A stretch of DNA of 64,000 bases from Lineus longissimus (GCF_910592395.1 NC_088321.1:7752001-7816000), one strand, 5' to 3'; positions 1 through 11,260 are shown, counted from the stretch's first letter. Translations and numbers: made by a program. Notes: generated from the sequence alone by a model not told the origin.

Positions 1-1171
1 TTGGGGAAGCCTGGAAGGTTGAGAACCTCCCTCAGAACCAGTGGATAATGGCTGGTTGTGACAGGGGTCAGGTCCAGAAGGGGTGTGCTGATGACACCAT
101 CCAGGGGACAGGAAGCTGAGGTGGAGAGGCCTCCTTCGGTGCCTCCAGAGACTAGAGAGAGATTTTCCCCACCCACCCTCCCTGAGATTCTATCTAGTCA
201 CTTCCTACATGTCTCTCAAATGGTTGTTCCATCCCCAATTCTGAACAAGGCATGAAGGAAGAGCCAGATGGAATCTCACTTTGGATATGTACTCATCCGG
301 GTTTGGTGGTTTTTTTCCTCACCCCAACCCTCATTTTGTGTCATCAGACATACCGGGCCCAGGAGACCGGGATCACCATCCTGACCATATGTCTGACGTA
401 CCCTCCGCAATGAGGCTGTAGATGCGGGTAGAAGTGTTCTGGTGCCACAAACGGGTCTGTAAATAAGTATAAAAGCAGTCCCAGAGCAGTCCCAGAAATA
501 GTCCTGTCGCCCCCCCCTTCCCCTATCTCTTTTAAGCTGAAGATGAGTGAGGCCTGTTCTAAAGTCCAGACGAGTCATGACTGTCCAAGAGGGACTCTCT
601 TTCTGACCTACAGCGGGACCCGCAGGCATAGAACAATAAAGACGACAATAACATCGTGTTTTCCAATCTCCCCAGCGCAGGTTGTGTGGTTATGTCTCTC
701 TGTTACCACTGTCAACGATTTGCTCCGATCCTCCGCCGTCGTTTCGGTATTCTCTCCATCCACGCGCTGGTGCAGCTGTATGCTCAATAATAATTGTGCC
801 AATAATTGTACTGCCAACATTTTTCAAGAATTTCTTGAATATGTTGATTTTCTACTTTTTTGCGGGATTTAAATCTGATAAGTGATGTATTTGCATTATT
901 TTGGGCAGACCTGCCCACTACATACGGAATCAACGAACGTGCGCTTAAAAGTAGGTCGCAAAATATTACAAAGCAATTCGTTTTGAAGAAAATTTTTGAC
1001 ATTGAGTCCTTATATCTCTGCTTCGAGTGCAGCAGTAAAATGTTCTTATTTTAGTCCGGGAATTGGCTTTGCCCTCGTCAGTTAGTTACAGAACTCTAGT
1101 CTCGCGAGATTACGTCATTTGCCGGCTCTGCTGATTGACTCCACTGATTGACATACAATGCCAATCGCATG
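1..1171. other. No recognised gene
   Basis: Short open frames occur on both strands but none resembles a known domain, and none is flanked by convincing splice sites. I see no repeat structure apart from a short C run near 511. Confidence 0.5.
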
Positions 1172-1625
1172 GCAGATTAGTGCCATAAAAAATAAAATAT
1201 TATCTCGTTATTACGAGATCTTTTCTCGTTACTACGAGATCTTTTCTCGTTATTGTGATATCTTTTCTCGTTATTACGCGATGTTATCTCGATATTACGA
1301 GATCTTTTCTCGTTATTACGCGATCTTTTCTCGTTATTACGAGATGCGAAAGTGCACGCAACATCGAGGATTAAAGCTCAGGATCAAGCGCGGGAAAGGT
1401 CCGTACCATCATCGCGTAATAACGAGATAACATCTCGTAATAACGAGAAAAGATCGCGTAATAACGAGATAACATCTCGTAATAACGAGAAAAGATCGCG
1501 TAATAACGAGAAAAGATCGCGTAATAACGAGAAAAGATCTCGTAATAACGAGATAACATCGCGTAATAACGAGAAAAGAACTCGTAATAACGAGATAATA
1601 TTTTATTTTTTATGGCACTAATCTG
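1172..1625. repeat. Foldback element built from 21-bp units
   Basis: The ends are inverted copies: GCAGATTAGTGCCATAAA begins at 1172 and its reverse complement ends at 1625, and the match continues inward through an AT-rich stretch. Each arm is then a tandem array with a 21-bp period (about 7 units on the left, 9 on the right) of the form TCTCGTTATTACGAGA, itself nearly palindromic. The right arm is the reverse complement of the left. Because 21 is a multiple of 3, the array stays open in several frames and yields spurious SRYYE and SRNNE repeat peptides. It carries no gene. I see no clear target duplication, so the transposon class is unknown. Confidence 0.85.
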
Positions 1626-1885
1626 CTGCCGTAGATAATTAAGCATTTGCAGCAGGTAAGAAGAAATCTTTTTCGATACTGATCTCTTGTTATGTATGTA
1701 GCGTTGGCCTCCGTGTGTCGTGTCGGCGCATGCTTTCAGAGCCATACCAGCTGTGTGTACAAAGTGTAGGCATTCAGCGTCGTGTGCATTCCCATTGCCA
1801 CATGGCCATGGGCATAGGGCTTTTCGACAAAATTGATAATTAATGATTAATTCCAAAGCATAAGAATGGCTTTTTCCTTCAGAAA

Positions 1886-2075
1886 ATGGTCAGGCCAAGG
1901 AAAATAAGAGACTTTGCTTTTACCCTAGAAAACGGAAAGTATGTCCAAGTTGAGGTACCACTTCCTGCACCCCATATGGTAATTCCTGGTATTGACAACA
2001 GTGCTGACAATGTGCAGCCCTGTCCTACAATATCATATGAACCAGAAGGGAATCTTCTTGACATTGAACATACAG
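1886..2075 (+). pseudogene. KDZ gene exon 1 (N-terminus)
   Basis: The frame is open from ATG 1886 (MVRPRKIRDFAFTLENGKY...) for 63 codons plus one base, ending at a good donor (ACAG|GTAATT). It is rich in Pro and Asn and has no named domain. The start is inferred from the first Met of the open frame just after the AT-rich leader; an upstream non-coding exon is possible. Confidence 0.6.
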
Positions 2076-2248
2076 GTAATTTGCTTGACAAGAGGGGGCA
2101 TGTGTTCTTTCTATTCTTAATCTAGGCTGTTTTTTTTCCATTCACTGGGATTCAGAAAGAAAAAAAATCCTCCTACTACTCCACTCATGATAATCATATT
2201 CTACTAAAAAATTGATTGTTGACACTCTAATATATGATTTTTGACCAG

Positions 2249-2322
2249 GTTTCAATTCTTTGTTGGATATTCCACTCCAGTATACAAACATTGAGTCCAC
2301 TCGAGATACCTATCATTCGCAT
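2249..2322 (+). pseudogene. KDZ gene exon 2 (tentative)
   Basis: Acceptor TTGACCAG precedes 2249. Reading in phase from exon 1 gives an open segment of about 25 residues (GFNSLLDIPLQYTNIESTR, then DTYHSH) that ends in phase 0 at a weak donor (CAT|GTTTCA), which is the phase the next exon needs. The phase match is the main support; the weak donor keeps confidence low. Confidence 0.4.
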
Positions 2323-3237
2323 GTTTCACTAAAAAAATATCCATGTATTTTGACTCTGTATCCTGGCAATTTTCAAATGAAACTTAACGACCCATCCATG
2401 AATATTTTTTTCTGATTTAAACTCTACTTGATGATATACTTAATTGCCTATCATATCATCTCATCCCTCTCCCTGATTTTGTTTTAGCTCTTTCTTCATT
2501 GAATTCAAAATAAATGTTGTTCTATTGTATTTGATGAGTGTTCTGAAACACAGTATTTTTTACGCATTTATCATTAGTTTAATTGAGGCGCTCTTTATTC
2601 TGATACTTCGTCATTTGTATTTCGCGCGCTTTCCGTTGCGCGCGCTTTCTATTTCGCGTTTGCATCTCTGGTACATCACTATACGTCATTCGCCATTTTA
2701 GATTCAGAAGACGGCCCTCGCGGATTTGTCTTCTTCGTTCGTTGAAGGGTTTTGACCTTTCTATGTGTGAGAAACTGGATGAGAGCAACTCCAGGTATAA
2801 GATCAAATGTATAAGAATCCCCCTTGCCCCATCATGTTGGTCAATATTGAGTAAAGGGCTCATAAAACACACTTGAAAGTGATGGCTAGATTTGTCTCGG
2901 TCAGGTTGCACGCTGATGTGTGTATTGATACATTAGGCCTATTCTTAGGTACTGGTTCCAGGGCGAAGTCTCTTTTGTAATATTCGGGTAATATTTGTGA
3001 GTTCCCGTTATATTTTAATGCCATGCTGGTAGCTGGTAAACTGTTTGTACTGATCTTGGTTGGGAACTATGGACTTTTCATGATTGAAAGTCATAATGTG
3101 CCATGTGAGACTTCTCTGGTGACCTCGTAGATTGTCCATCTTTGTGAAGGTGGCAGCACCTGTCGGACCATGTGTTATGGGAATTGCTTATTCAATGACA
3201 AAGTGAACTTATTTTTGTATTATATTTTATTTTGCAG

Positions 3238-3561
3238 AAACAAAGTTTTGGAACTAACATCCAGTCGTTCTCGTTAGTAATTCCTTCGATTCGTCACAAT
3301 GAGGGCACTGCACAGCCAAAGAAAAGAAGCAGATACGGTCAAGAAAAAGTTTCTCAGCTTGAGAACTGGAATGCTATTCATGATGGAATGTTCACCAGTT
3401 TCCAAGAGTCGCTTGTTCCTGGTATGAACTGTGGAGCGTGCAGTGTTCGATTGTTATCCGTGTATCGATAAGATGACTGTTATGTTGGCTTCTTTCTTTG
3501 CGGCAGCTGTGTTGAAGAAGTGCATAAACACACATTGTTTCACCAACCATACAAATGGCAG
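3238..3561 (+). pseudogene. KDZ gene exon with Cys/His zinc-binding segment
   Basis: Acceptor TATTTTATTTTGCAG and donor CAG|GTCAGT bound 108 codons in phase 0. After a basic stretch (KKRSRYGQEK) and a helix starting LENWNAIHD comes MNCGAC and, after an in-frame TAA at 3469-3471, DDCYVGFFLCGSC followed by EEVHKHTLFHQPYKW. The CxxC plus CxxC plus H-x-H-x(4)-H spacing is that of the cysteine cluster in front of KDZ transposases. An alternative frame across 3445-3470 encodes a further Cys pair (CYPC), so small indels as well as the stop may have damaged this exon. Confidence 0.65.
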
Positions 3562-4142
3562 GTCAGTGTCTAATACTGTGTTTTGTGACATAATGCAACT
3601 TTTTTGCTGCATGTCAGATAACTACGTATTTGTATGGTACATTTCAGTTTCAGTAATTGTGTTTCGGGACACCAAAACAATTCAATCAATTCTTTCAGAA
3701 ATGTATTGTTGTTATGCCAAATCTCAATGCTTCAGTTTTGCTGAAACAGCTATATGGTTGTTACAGTATTATTTTCAAGTTGAGGGCAAAACTGGTCGAT
3801 CAATAATGCATGTAGGATGTAAATACAATGTATTTAGAAGAGAATAGTTTTTGCAGTGAAAGAAAAACCCCAACTGGTGATCAAATATTCTTTAGTTGGA
3901 TTTCATGATGGCCTTACAAAGGAGACGATAAAAAACCAAAAAAGTTTTCAGGTAAAAAGGGAGGCCATTAAGGCATTTGCCCCCCTTGCTTGGTGAATTT
4001 CCATCCCCAGGACAGCAAGTTGTGGAGCGTATAGTGAAAGCCCTGGACGATGATTAGTCCATTCATGTATAAATCAATTTGGGTATGCACAGATTTGCTT
4101 GGTTGATATATCACCCTCTAATCTGAATCATTTTCTATGCAG

Positions 4143-4257
4143 GCTCGAACTTGGAATTCATTTGTACCCAGGGGTAGTTGTGAAAAAGTTGTCCGGAGAC
4201 ATACCTATTCCTGCTCTACAGCATTTATACGGCCCCTGGTCGTTGTTGATGATAAAG
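4143..4257 (+). pseudogene. KDZ gene exon (N-terminal core)
   Basis: Acceptor TTTTCTATGCAG and donor AAAG|GTTTGC bound 38 codons plus one base, fully open. The exon includes VVRRHTYSCSTAFIRPL and ends with VVVDDK, and the split codon joins the next exon as Gly. In phase with both neighbours. Confidence 0.65.
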
Positions 4258-4480
4258 GTTTGCATTGAAAATTTCTCTCTTAGATACAATCTTAAATACT
4301 TGTTGTACCTTAGCTCTTTTATTCTCATTTTTTAAGAAACCAATTTCTTTCATTGTTTTCATTAATGCGTAATGCTGTTTGTAGTAACAAGCCTGTGAAG
4401 AGAACCAAAAAAGCCTAATGACTGCTTTTAGTTTGTAATTCATTCTTCCATTCATCTCGACTTATCTCATTTTGTTTCAG

Positions 4481-4715
4481 GACGATATCATCGATTGAAT
4501 TTCCAGTTTTGCCTCTGTGAACCAGAGTCTGTTACCCTGATACTTCATCACCTGTGGCCTTCGTCTCCAAAGAAACCACGCATGTGTTTTCATTTCCACT
4601 TCATGGATTTGCTGCGGGTAATATCTTATAGTGTCTTCAAGGAACAATTCTTATCATGGACTTCTGTGAAGCGTTCGAGCACTTATACAGTCCTTATGTT
4701 CATTTTGAAGACCCG
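4481..4715 (+). pseudogene. KDZ gene exon with GRYHRLN and CLCEPE motifs
   Basis: Acceptor TTTTGTTTCAG leads into GRYHRLNFQFCLCEPE and, later, HHLWPSSPKKPRMCFHF. This is the conserved KDZ block of a Gly-Arg motif, a C-x-C pair and an S-P-x-x-P-x-x-x-F segment. After DLLR (ending 4617) the frame is lost. Family-like sequence resumes in a different frame at 4632 (CLQGTILIMDFCEAFEHLY) and runs to a good donor (CCG|GTAAGT) at 4716, so one small indel lies between 4618 and 4632. Confidence 0.7.
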
Positions 4716-5143
4716 GTAAGTGGGTTGTATGTCTTTGTCATGAATTTTTTAAAGGAAAGATTGGTTACACTGAGACTCTAAGACTATGGCCAGGGAATTG
4801 ATAAAAACTAAGCGGACCCACACTGACAGAAACCAATGTATCGCATTGACATTGTTTACTTCGAATACATGTATTGTATAGTATCTCAATGTCTCACTGA
4901 CTCAGAAACGTTGTCGGCGACCACCCCTAGTTGTTATCTACAGGGTTTATTGTTTGTCCCTCCAATAAGATTTAATATAATCAAAATCCCTGCTGTGAAA
5001 TTCACTATTTTTGCCTAATTGAATGTTGGGGGCTAGGAGCCAAAAGTAATCTTTTAATTTTAATAAAACGAATCTTTTGTATCCCCCTTTATGGCTTTAA
5101 ACCAGACTTGCTGATCTTTATTGAAATTTCTCTAAATTCACAG

Positions 5144-5277
5144 GCAATCCAGAATATCTACAGAGTCCTGATAAATGAAAGCTTCGAGGAATACAGGGCT
5201 TTCATACACCAGTGTGAATATCTCTGTAATGTCTGCCTGATTTTGGTGATGGAACAGTGTGTCCTGCTTGTCCAATG
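5144..5277 (+). pseudogene. KDZ gene exon with CPACP motif
   Basis: Acceptor AAATTCACAG starts AIQNIYRVLINESFEEY. The frame changes in the second half: GDGTVCPACPM is read in another frame just before the donor (ATG|GTAAGA). In intact KDZ proteins the F-x-E-Y-R helix and the CPACP zinc-binding turn are in one frame, so this exon carries one or two indels. Confidence 0.6.
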
Positions 5278-5703
5278 GTAAGACTATCTGATAATTATTA
5301 TTATTTGCTGTCCATTGTGTATATGCACTGTTACTGCTACTGTAGAGTTGAGGTTGACTCTTCAGCCAACAGCGTGATAATGGTTCCAATGGTGGTCCTT
5401 TAAAGACTCCATCATGGGGGCATGTTTATTGGTCAAAGATTGAATATGTTCTGGTGGCCCACCTGAACAAAATTGGCTGCAGACAAAAGATATTCAACAG
5501 AAATGACTAGGACTTGACCTGTCCTGGGTTGTCACTATGGGCCTTTGCTGACCTTTGCTGATGGGAATTTAGGTTAACAACTTGTTTCTAAGTGTAGGAT
5601 TGTGATTGCAAGAAGTGTTTATAAAAAATGTTGTGTCTGTTTCGCTAAATCATATAAGTGTCCAATTTTGATAAAGTATGTTTTTGTTTTTTTTTTACTG
5701 CAG

Positions 5704-5877
5704 GAAGATGATTATCCAGTGATAATTTCAATGGATGGTAACTTTGGGCTTGTGCAAAAAAAGTCGTCTGGTGTCAGTTTTTCCGAGCCGAAGCATGCGG
5801 GTCACTTCTTTTCTAATCAGAGTGAGGTTGATGAGTTTGTTCAAAAACATAACGGAAACATGAAGAAAGTTGGCTAC
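5704..5877 (+). pseudogene. KDZ gene exon with SMDGNF motif
   Basis: A 58-codon exon, open throughout, between acceptor TTTTTTTACTGCAG and donor TAC|GTAAGA. It encodes DYPVIISMDGNFGLVQKK followed by F-S-E-P-K-H-A-G-H-F-F and a helix with EVDEFVQKH. The (S/V)-x-D-G-N-F strand with a basic follow-on is the most recognisable KDZ signature and contains a presumed catalytic Asp of the RNase-H-like core. Confidence 0.75.
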
Positions 5878-6155
5878 GTAAGATCGTGTTAATCAACCTA
5901 TTAATTGTCAGCATCATTTTGAATGCCTTAGAAACTTATTCTCAATGTATTTGTTCGCACAATGCGCTTTCAAATAAATTACTGGCACTTAATGTTCTGA
6001 TTTTATCCATTTTCATGATTCCACTTGTTAAATAGATTATGAAGTTTGCAGTTTTTTTATGTGCCACATTTATTTTCATTGTGGTTTAAAATTGGCATTT
6101 ATTGAATGATAACCATTGTTTTCCATTGTACTGTTATTGCATTTTTAATCTTCAG

Positions 6156-6251
6156 GCTTGCAGCAATTTCAAGGGTGGAAATACTTTGAGGACAAATAGT
6201 CGATACGAAAAATTGGATGAGACAGCAGTTTTTGGTTCGGCATGTCGTCAT
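6156..6251 (+). pseudogene. KDZ gene exon with CRH motif
   Basis: A 32-codon exon in phase 0, with acceptor TTTTTAATCTTCAG and donor CAT|GTAAGT. It encodes ACSNFKGGNTLRTNSRYEKL, DETAVFGSACRH. The C-x-x-F-K-x-G followed by D-E-T-x-x-F-G-x-x-C-R-H is the KDZ segment after the DGNF strand. No lesions. Confidence 0.7.
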
Positions 6252-7429
6252 GTAAGTGCCCGTCATTATGTTTAGCCTAAAACATGGAGAGAGGTAACGG
6301 TTTGATTTGCTGTTTTCCTCAGTCAATATGACTAAGATGTGTTGTATCAAAGTGATATTTCAAAAATATTGTCATACATGTGACTGTTCGGAAATGTTTT
6401 GCATTGTGATTTTCAAGTACGGTTTAGCTGAAAGAGTGTTTGATGTGCAACTATTTTCCCTTTATCCAATTGGCGCATAACCGTAGTGTCACGTATAAAT
6501 GATCATCCTGCCTTGGAGGAGGAATACTCCCTGGAGAAAATCACCTCCAAGTGCGTGCAGAGCAAACACTGAAGAAGAAGATATTTTGACACCAATCCCT
6601 ATTGACTGTTCAACCTTTAACCTTTAATAACCCAATCACTAAAACTGAAAAGTTGCTGCCTGCTGCACACGCTGTGGGTTTGTTTTGTTGCAGATAGTTG
6701 CTGTAAGAATTTCAGTAAATATTCAGTTGCAGATCGTGCCCCAGGCATAGGCCTTATTATCATATTCATCATGATCTAACTAGTTTGGCTGGCATCTATT
6801 CCAGTAATCAGTTGCTGCCTTTTTCTGTATGGTGCTTTGATAAAGCTTTATGAAGATACATCTAGTCGCAGATGAAAAACCCATTCTTCAATACAATATT
6901 TGGATAAGAATTAGCTTCTTGATTTTTAAGGTTTGCATGCAAATTATAACAACTCTTTAACTTGGAATCAAAAGTTGTTCCCATCACAGGCTAGAGATGG
7001 TTGTATCAGCTTGCATTCATGTTAGTTTGACAATTTCCTACCCTAAAAATAATTATTGTCCTTTTCATGTTCAGGTTCTGGTAGTCTTTTAGATAGGTTG
7101 TAGCTGGCAATTCCAATATTTCACTGCTATGGTCACAAGTTACCTTGTAAGGTAGGTTGTTTCACAAAGTATATTTTTTGGGAAAGTGACCATCCTTGGT
7201 CACTCAGTATATGGAAAATCATCCTGGTTGGTTGCGTAATATTTCGCATGTATCATAACAAACACACGCTCCACTGTATTTGCATTTGGTTTTGGAAGGA
7301 GTAAGTCAAGTGACATCACCCTAGCTGTGTTGTTTCAGAGTTCATTATTCTTTTACATGTGCAGACTGATTACTGAATGGGCTTTGGATCAACACCTTCA
7401 ACTGACACTGCTCTTTGATTTCTTTATAG

Positions 7430-7608
7430 GTTAAGTACAGTCCTCGGCGAGTTGTTGGTGTTGGGTTAACAGACGGTGAGACACTGGAATGTCTGGTCCT
7501 TTTTGCGGAGTTTCTCAAAGATAACGAAAGGAATGACCCCCAGTCACAGGATAGATGTTCTTACTGATGCTATGATCTATTACACAAACAAGAAGTTCGC
7601 AAAGATCG
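7430..7608 (+). pseudogene. KDZ gene exon with TDGE motif
   Basis: Acceptor GATTTCTTTATAG leads into SPRRVVGVGLTDGETLEC and LVLFAEFLKDNERN. A one-base shift follows near 7530, after which RMTPSHRIDVLTDAMIYY and TNKKFAKI are read to the donor (ATCG|GTATGT). T-D-G-E with an acidic catalytic candidate, then R-M-T-x-x-x-R-x-x-x-L-T-D-A, is characteristic of KDZ transposases. Intron upstream (6252-7429) holds nothing I recognise. Confidence 0.7.
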
Positions 7609-7989
7609 GTATGTTTTAAACAGTTGCACAGAGTGGTATTCAGGTGGCGTTGATGGCATTTAGCCTCAATCAGAATGGGAACTTTTAGGCTGTTTTGTGG
7701 TCAGGCCATATCTAATTGGATGCATAACTGTTGACCTTAAGCTTAGCTGATAGTATAAACTTCTTCTTGGCACTGACAAGACAAAGTAATGTGCTTATCC
7801 TTCTTCATGTAGCAGTATTCAATCACTTTTCAATTGCACTGCTGAGTACTTGATTCCTCAAAATGAAAATTTGTGGTGTTCTTTGTATCCTTCTGAATAC
7901 CCAAAAATATCTGTGATCAGGTACTATTATACAAGCATGTTATTGAAATTCAAAGTGTGTGCTTGGATTATATCTGTTATGATTTCAAG

Positions 7990-8070
7990 GTCCGTATCTG
8001 GCGTCAAAGCTGACGAAAGCCGAGGATGTAATGTCAACAACAAAACAGGAATTGAAGGCTCTCCTTGAAG
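7990..8070 (+). pseudogene. KDZ gene exon (helical)
   Basis: An open exon encoding PYLASKLTKAEDVMSTTKQE and LKALLE, in phase with the previous exon and ending at a good donor (GAAG|GTATGT). The acceptor is AAG rather than CAG. Predicted helical linker after the catalytic core. Confidence 0.55.
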
Positions 8071-8554
8071 GTATGTGCATTTCTCTCTTATTCCAGCAGC
8101 TGCAACACACTAAACACCATTGGCAGCATATTACAAGCCTGACTCCTTAGATCAGTTCTCAGCAGTCAGTCATCTGGGGATAATTCAAGCTTGGCATCAG
8201 TGAAACATGTCAAAGTTGATAAAGAGGGTCAAAGCATCTTTTCTCATCCCTGGCAGTTCAATCATTCATGGCTGTTCAAGTTTAGACTTTGTGTTGTGTT
8301 TGTGGATCATTATGATCAACCAAAGATAACATTCAGTAAGGCCTTTTTCCTGGGCTTACGTCTGAAGCCTTGTTTTAGCCGATGCAGTGATATGCATGCT
8401 GATGCAAAATACATTTTATGAGGGTAACCGTGAGTATTTACCAAGTGCATGCCATTACACAATCCAGACACATTGAAGCACATTTTCACAAATAGTAACG
8501 GCATGTCTGTGCACTTATTTTGTTCCAATAACAGTGTATCCTTATCTCTTTTAG

Positions 8555-8626
8555 TGTCAGAAAGTCAGGTAGAACTCTGGCTTGCAGAGTCACAGAATCC
8601 TGCTAGTTGTCAGCGACTGAGACGAG
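8555..8626 (+). pseudogene. KDZ gene exon (helical)
   Basis: An open exon between acceptor TATCTCTTTTAG and donor CGAG|GTAAGA, encoding SESQVELWLAESQNPASCQR, LRRG. Phase fits the exon before it. Its downstream intron contains the Helitron at 8646-9807. Confidence 0.5.
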
Positions 8627-8645
8627 GTAAGACCCATTATTAATA

Positions 8646-9807
8646 TCATTATAGGCCCCAGATCCCGTCTGGGGACTATATTGATATCACTGGAATTCTC
8701 GAAACTGTTATTTTCTTCCACCAAATTAACACATTTATTGTGGTAGTCCAGCAAAACGGCTTAATAAACCAGAAATCAATCACCCTTACACCACCAAACC
8801 CAATTCCATCTATGGACTATCGCAAAAGTATTTTAAAAATCCTGAGTATTTCGATATTTTTGAAGCATTTTTTGCTGAGATATGATACCGTCTTCTCCCA
8901 ACATGCCGAAGCCGCGATTCAATCTGACATGCGCTGTGACATGCGCTGAGGCGAGACGCTGATACATTAGCATAAGCTCCGCCCCGTCATAATGACGTCA
9001 TTATTCTCAATCTCAGGAGTTGGTCGAGCGATGGGGCGATGGAGGTATTATAAAGAAACCCAATTCGATTCATGGACTATCGCATTTTCAAAACTCAGAA
9101 TATTTCGATGCTTTAGATGCGTTTTTATGACTCCAGCTCCTCCCTCTGGGAGCTGGAGTCAGTATTGTTTTCGCTCAGGTGTCTCGTACAATCACGTGAC
9201 CTCTCCAACACTCGAATGCACTCTTTTCGTCCACGTTTTAGGCCAATCTTCGGCATGAACATGAAATCTAATAAGCGCAGTACTTAAATCAGATGTTTCT
9301 CTCGCCTTGAAAACATTCCTGGGTAAAATCCATTGAGATTAGCCGAGTTAATCTACTTTTTCCGTGCTTAAAATCTCTGCCGCTGAATTCTATAAATAGG
9401 AACTATTAACATCGCGGCAGTGTGGTTCCCATTGTGCGCCCTCCCACTTCACACCACGTCAGGAAGTTTTACGGAGAGGGAGGGCGTGCGGGAAGAAGAA
9501 TGGCCAAAATGACGTCACGTTTTCCTGGCAATGCTTCTTGCCAGACCAGTCAAGCATTGGGAAAGCATCTTTAATTCAGACAACGTTAGAACTAGAAAAA
9601 CGAATAATTTGCAAAAGTAAAAGCAGATTTCACCACTAACCAGTCAAATCGGAATACGACGGCGCAAAATGTTCTCGCTTTCCTCCTGCTTCCTCCTCGC
9701 TTTCCTCCTTTGACTACAGTCGAGTTTGTTACTCGGTTTCTACTCGGTTGACATGACGACTACCTGGGGACTATCAAATTTGCTACCAGCAAATTTCGGA
9801 ATTCTAG
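8646..9807 (+). mobile_element. Non-autonomous Helitron, copy 1
   Basis: The 3' end has the Helitron layout: a hairpin (AAATTTGCT-acc-AGCAAATTT at 9775-9795), a short spacer, then CTAG at 9804-9807. The element starts TC at 8646, the preceding base is A and the following base is T, which matches Helitron insertion between A and T without target duplication. A subterminal 5' hairpin lies at 8655-8678 (CCCCAGA...TCTGGGG). Inside there is a divergent direct duplication (around 8795-8870 and 9058-9130) sharing GGACTATCGCA, and no Rep or helicase frame. A related copy in opposite orientation lies at 53779 onward; both share GACGGGGCGGAGC and a reversed form of it. Confidence 0.75.
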
Positions 9808-9840
9808 TTATCATCATCATCATCATCATTATTATTAGGA
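9808..9840 (+). repeat. TCA/TTA microsatellite
   Basis: A short run of TCATCATCA then TTATTATTA immediately after the Helitron 3' end. Confidence 0.7.
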
Positions 9841-10552
9841 AATAGCATCAGTGGGCCAGTAAAAAGTTAGGTGGAGTCCGGTGCATAAGTTTGGTTGCAA
9901 TTTACCCTTTTGCCATAGTATGACATTTTGTCAATTATTTTGTAGCTCCAGTTGCTCACTGGTATCAACAAGGCCAAACACACCAAGGATGAGATATTTC
10001 AAAGTAAAAGGTCATCAGATTAAAAGTCAGTCCATTGGAAAACTGGCATCCACCGAGATGAACTACCAAGTGTGGTGGAAATTGGTTTCGTAATTCAAAA
10101 CTTGCAAAACCGTAACCTCTGCAAATATACTTAAATTTCAGATCTGTCCAGCATAGGCCAGTATCTTACATTCTGTCAACAAACACAGTGTTGAGAGGGC
10201 TGCATCTCGAAATGGTAAAGAAATAATTATGCCGGTACGTAGAAACATCCATTTAACCTTTTTGTTGGCTCGCCAGTTGATGAGGCGATAAACTAGTGCA
10301 TTGTCTGTTGTTTTCTTTATCTTATATCATAAACAGTGGCAAGTTTGCAGTGAATCACTTCCCTTCTGAATGTTGTAATGAACCCAAAGACCAGATGACC
10401 TTTGACTGAAAATCTAATTTCAAATATGGCACTCTTGGTGTTATTTTACATTGATAGCTTTGGACCCCATGTTGAATTCCTGGTCCTGAGTGATGAAAAT
10501 TCAGCTCGATCAATTTTGGCTTTCATTTCAATGTCCATTCTTCAATCTATAG

Positions 10553-11260
10553 ATGAATTTATAGAATTGATCTCAAATCCTTCATCCCCTCACATTACAG
10601 ATGGCCAGGCTATTGCAATTAAACTGCAGAAAAACATCAGCAGAACCAATTGGCATATTAAGAAGATGGTGGAAATCTTCAACACAAAGGACATGGATGA
10701 GAGTCACTTGTTTACGAAGATGCGTTGAAGGGACATTACTTAGGCATGGAAGAAGCACCAATTGCAGGTTCTAATCATAGTGTGCCATTCTACAAGCTGT
10801 TGACTTGTTTTGCCACCACTCCCGAGCTTTTGAGGAATGGTGGTTGTTGTGAAAGATGGTCAATGTTGACTGCGTCTTTCGGAAGCAACAACAAGTTTTG
10901 TTGGCCTGTGCAACATCGGATTATCTCTCACAGGGCCAGAAGGCAATGGTAGTTGCTAAGGCAATTTCTAAAGAAGAACTTCACAATGAATTCTATGAGG
11001 CATGCTAGGGCAATGTGGAAGTGCCATTTCCTGAGCAGACATTTATTGCATCTGTCATTAACAATCATCAAAGCATCACCACTAGTGACCCTGGCCTTCC
11101 TGAGGAAGAGGTCAGTGACTTCCTTGAAAGGGCGAAGTGTTTGGGGGAAGAGCAGGAGCAGCATGGTGATGATGGGGACGATCATGAGATAGAAGAGGGA
11201 TTAACTGCAGTTCAGGAGAGTGATTATTTGGATCTGATTGATCGTAGCTACAATTTTTGA
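10553..11260 (+). pseudogene. KDZ gene C-terminal exon
   Basis: Acceptor TTCAATCTATAG starts DEFIELISNPSSPHI, then a helix AIKLQKNISRTNWHIKKMVE typical of the helical tail of KDZ proteins. Frames then change and a stop occurs at 10726. From about 10941 a new frame reads KAMVVAKAISKEELHNEFY, with one TAG, and runs on as an acidic tail (E-E-Q-E-Q-H-G-D-D-G-D-D-H-E-I-E-E) to a stop at 11258-11260, which I take as the natural C-terminus. Between 9808 and 10552 a further exon is likely but I could not place it. Confidence 0.55.

Larger units (their letters stand above)
1886..11260 (+). pseudogene. KDZ-superfamily transposase gene, multi-exon, decayed
   Basis: At least twelve exons joined by good GT/AG junctions encode a protein with the order of motifs seen in animal KDZ (Kyakuja-Dileera-Zisupton) transposases: an N-terminal region, a CxC/H-type zinc-binding segment, a G-R-Y-H plus C-L-C block, an S-P-x-x-P segment, a CPACP motif, an SMDGNF motif, a CRH motif, a TDGE motif, and a helical C-terminal part ending in an acidic tail. 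KDZ proteins are cut-and-paste DNA transposases with an RNase-H-like core. This copy is broken: in-frame TAA at 3469, a frame change near 4618-4632, further frame changes in the CPACP exon and near 7530, and a TAG at about 11006. Introns are short to medium and one holds a Helitron. I chose ATG 1886 because the following frame is open to a good donor. I found no terminal inverted repeats, so element boundaries are unknown. Domesticated host gene that later died is an alternative. Confidence 0.8.

Noticed and set aside
1158-1856. Open frames with repeated SRYYE / SRNNE peptides
   Set aside because: Produced by the 21-bp tandem units in the foldback element; open in several frames and both strands.
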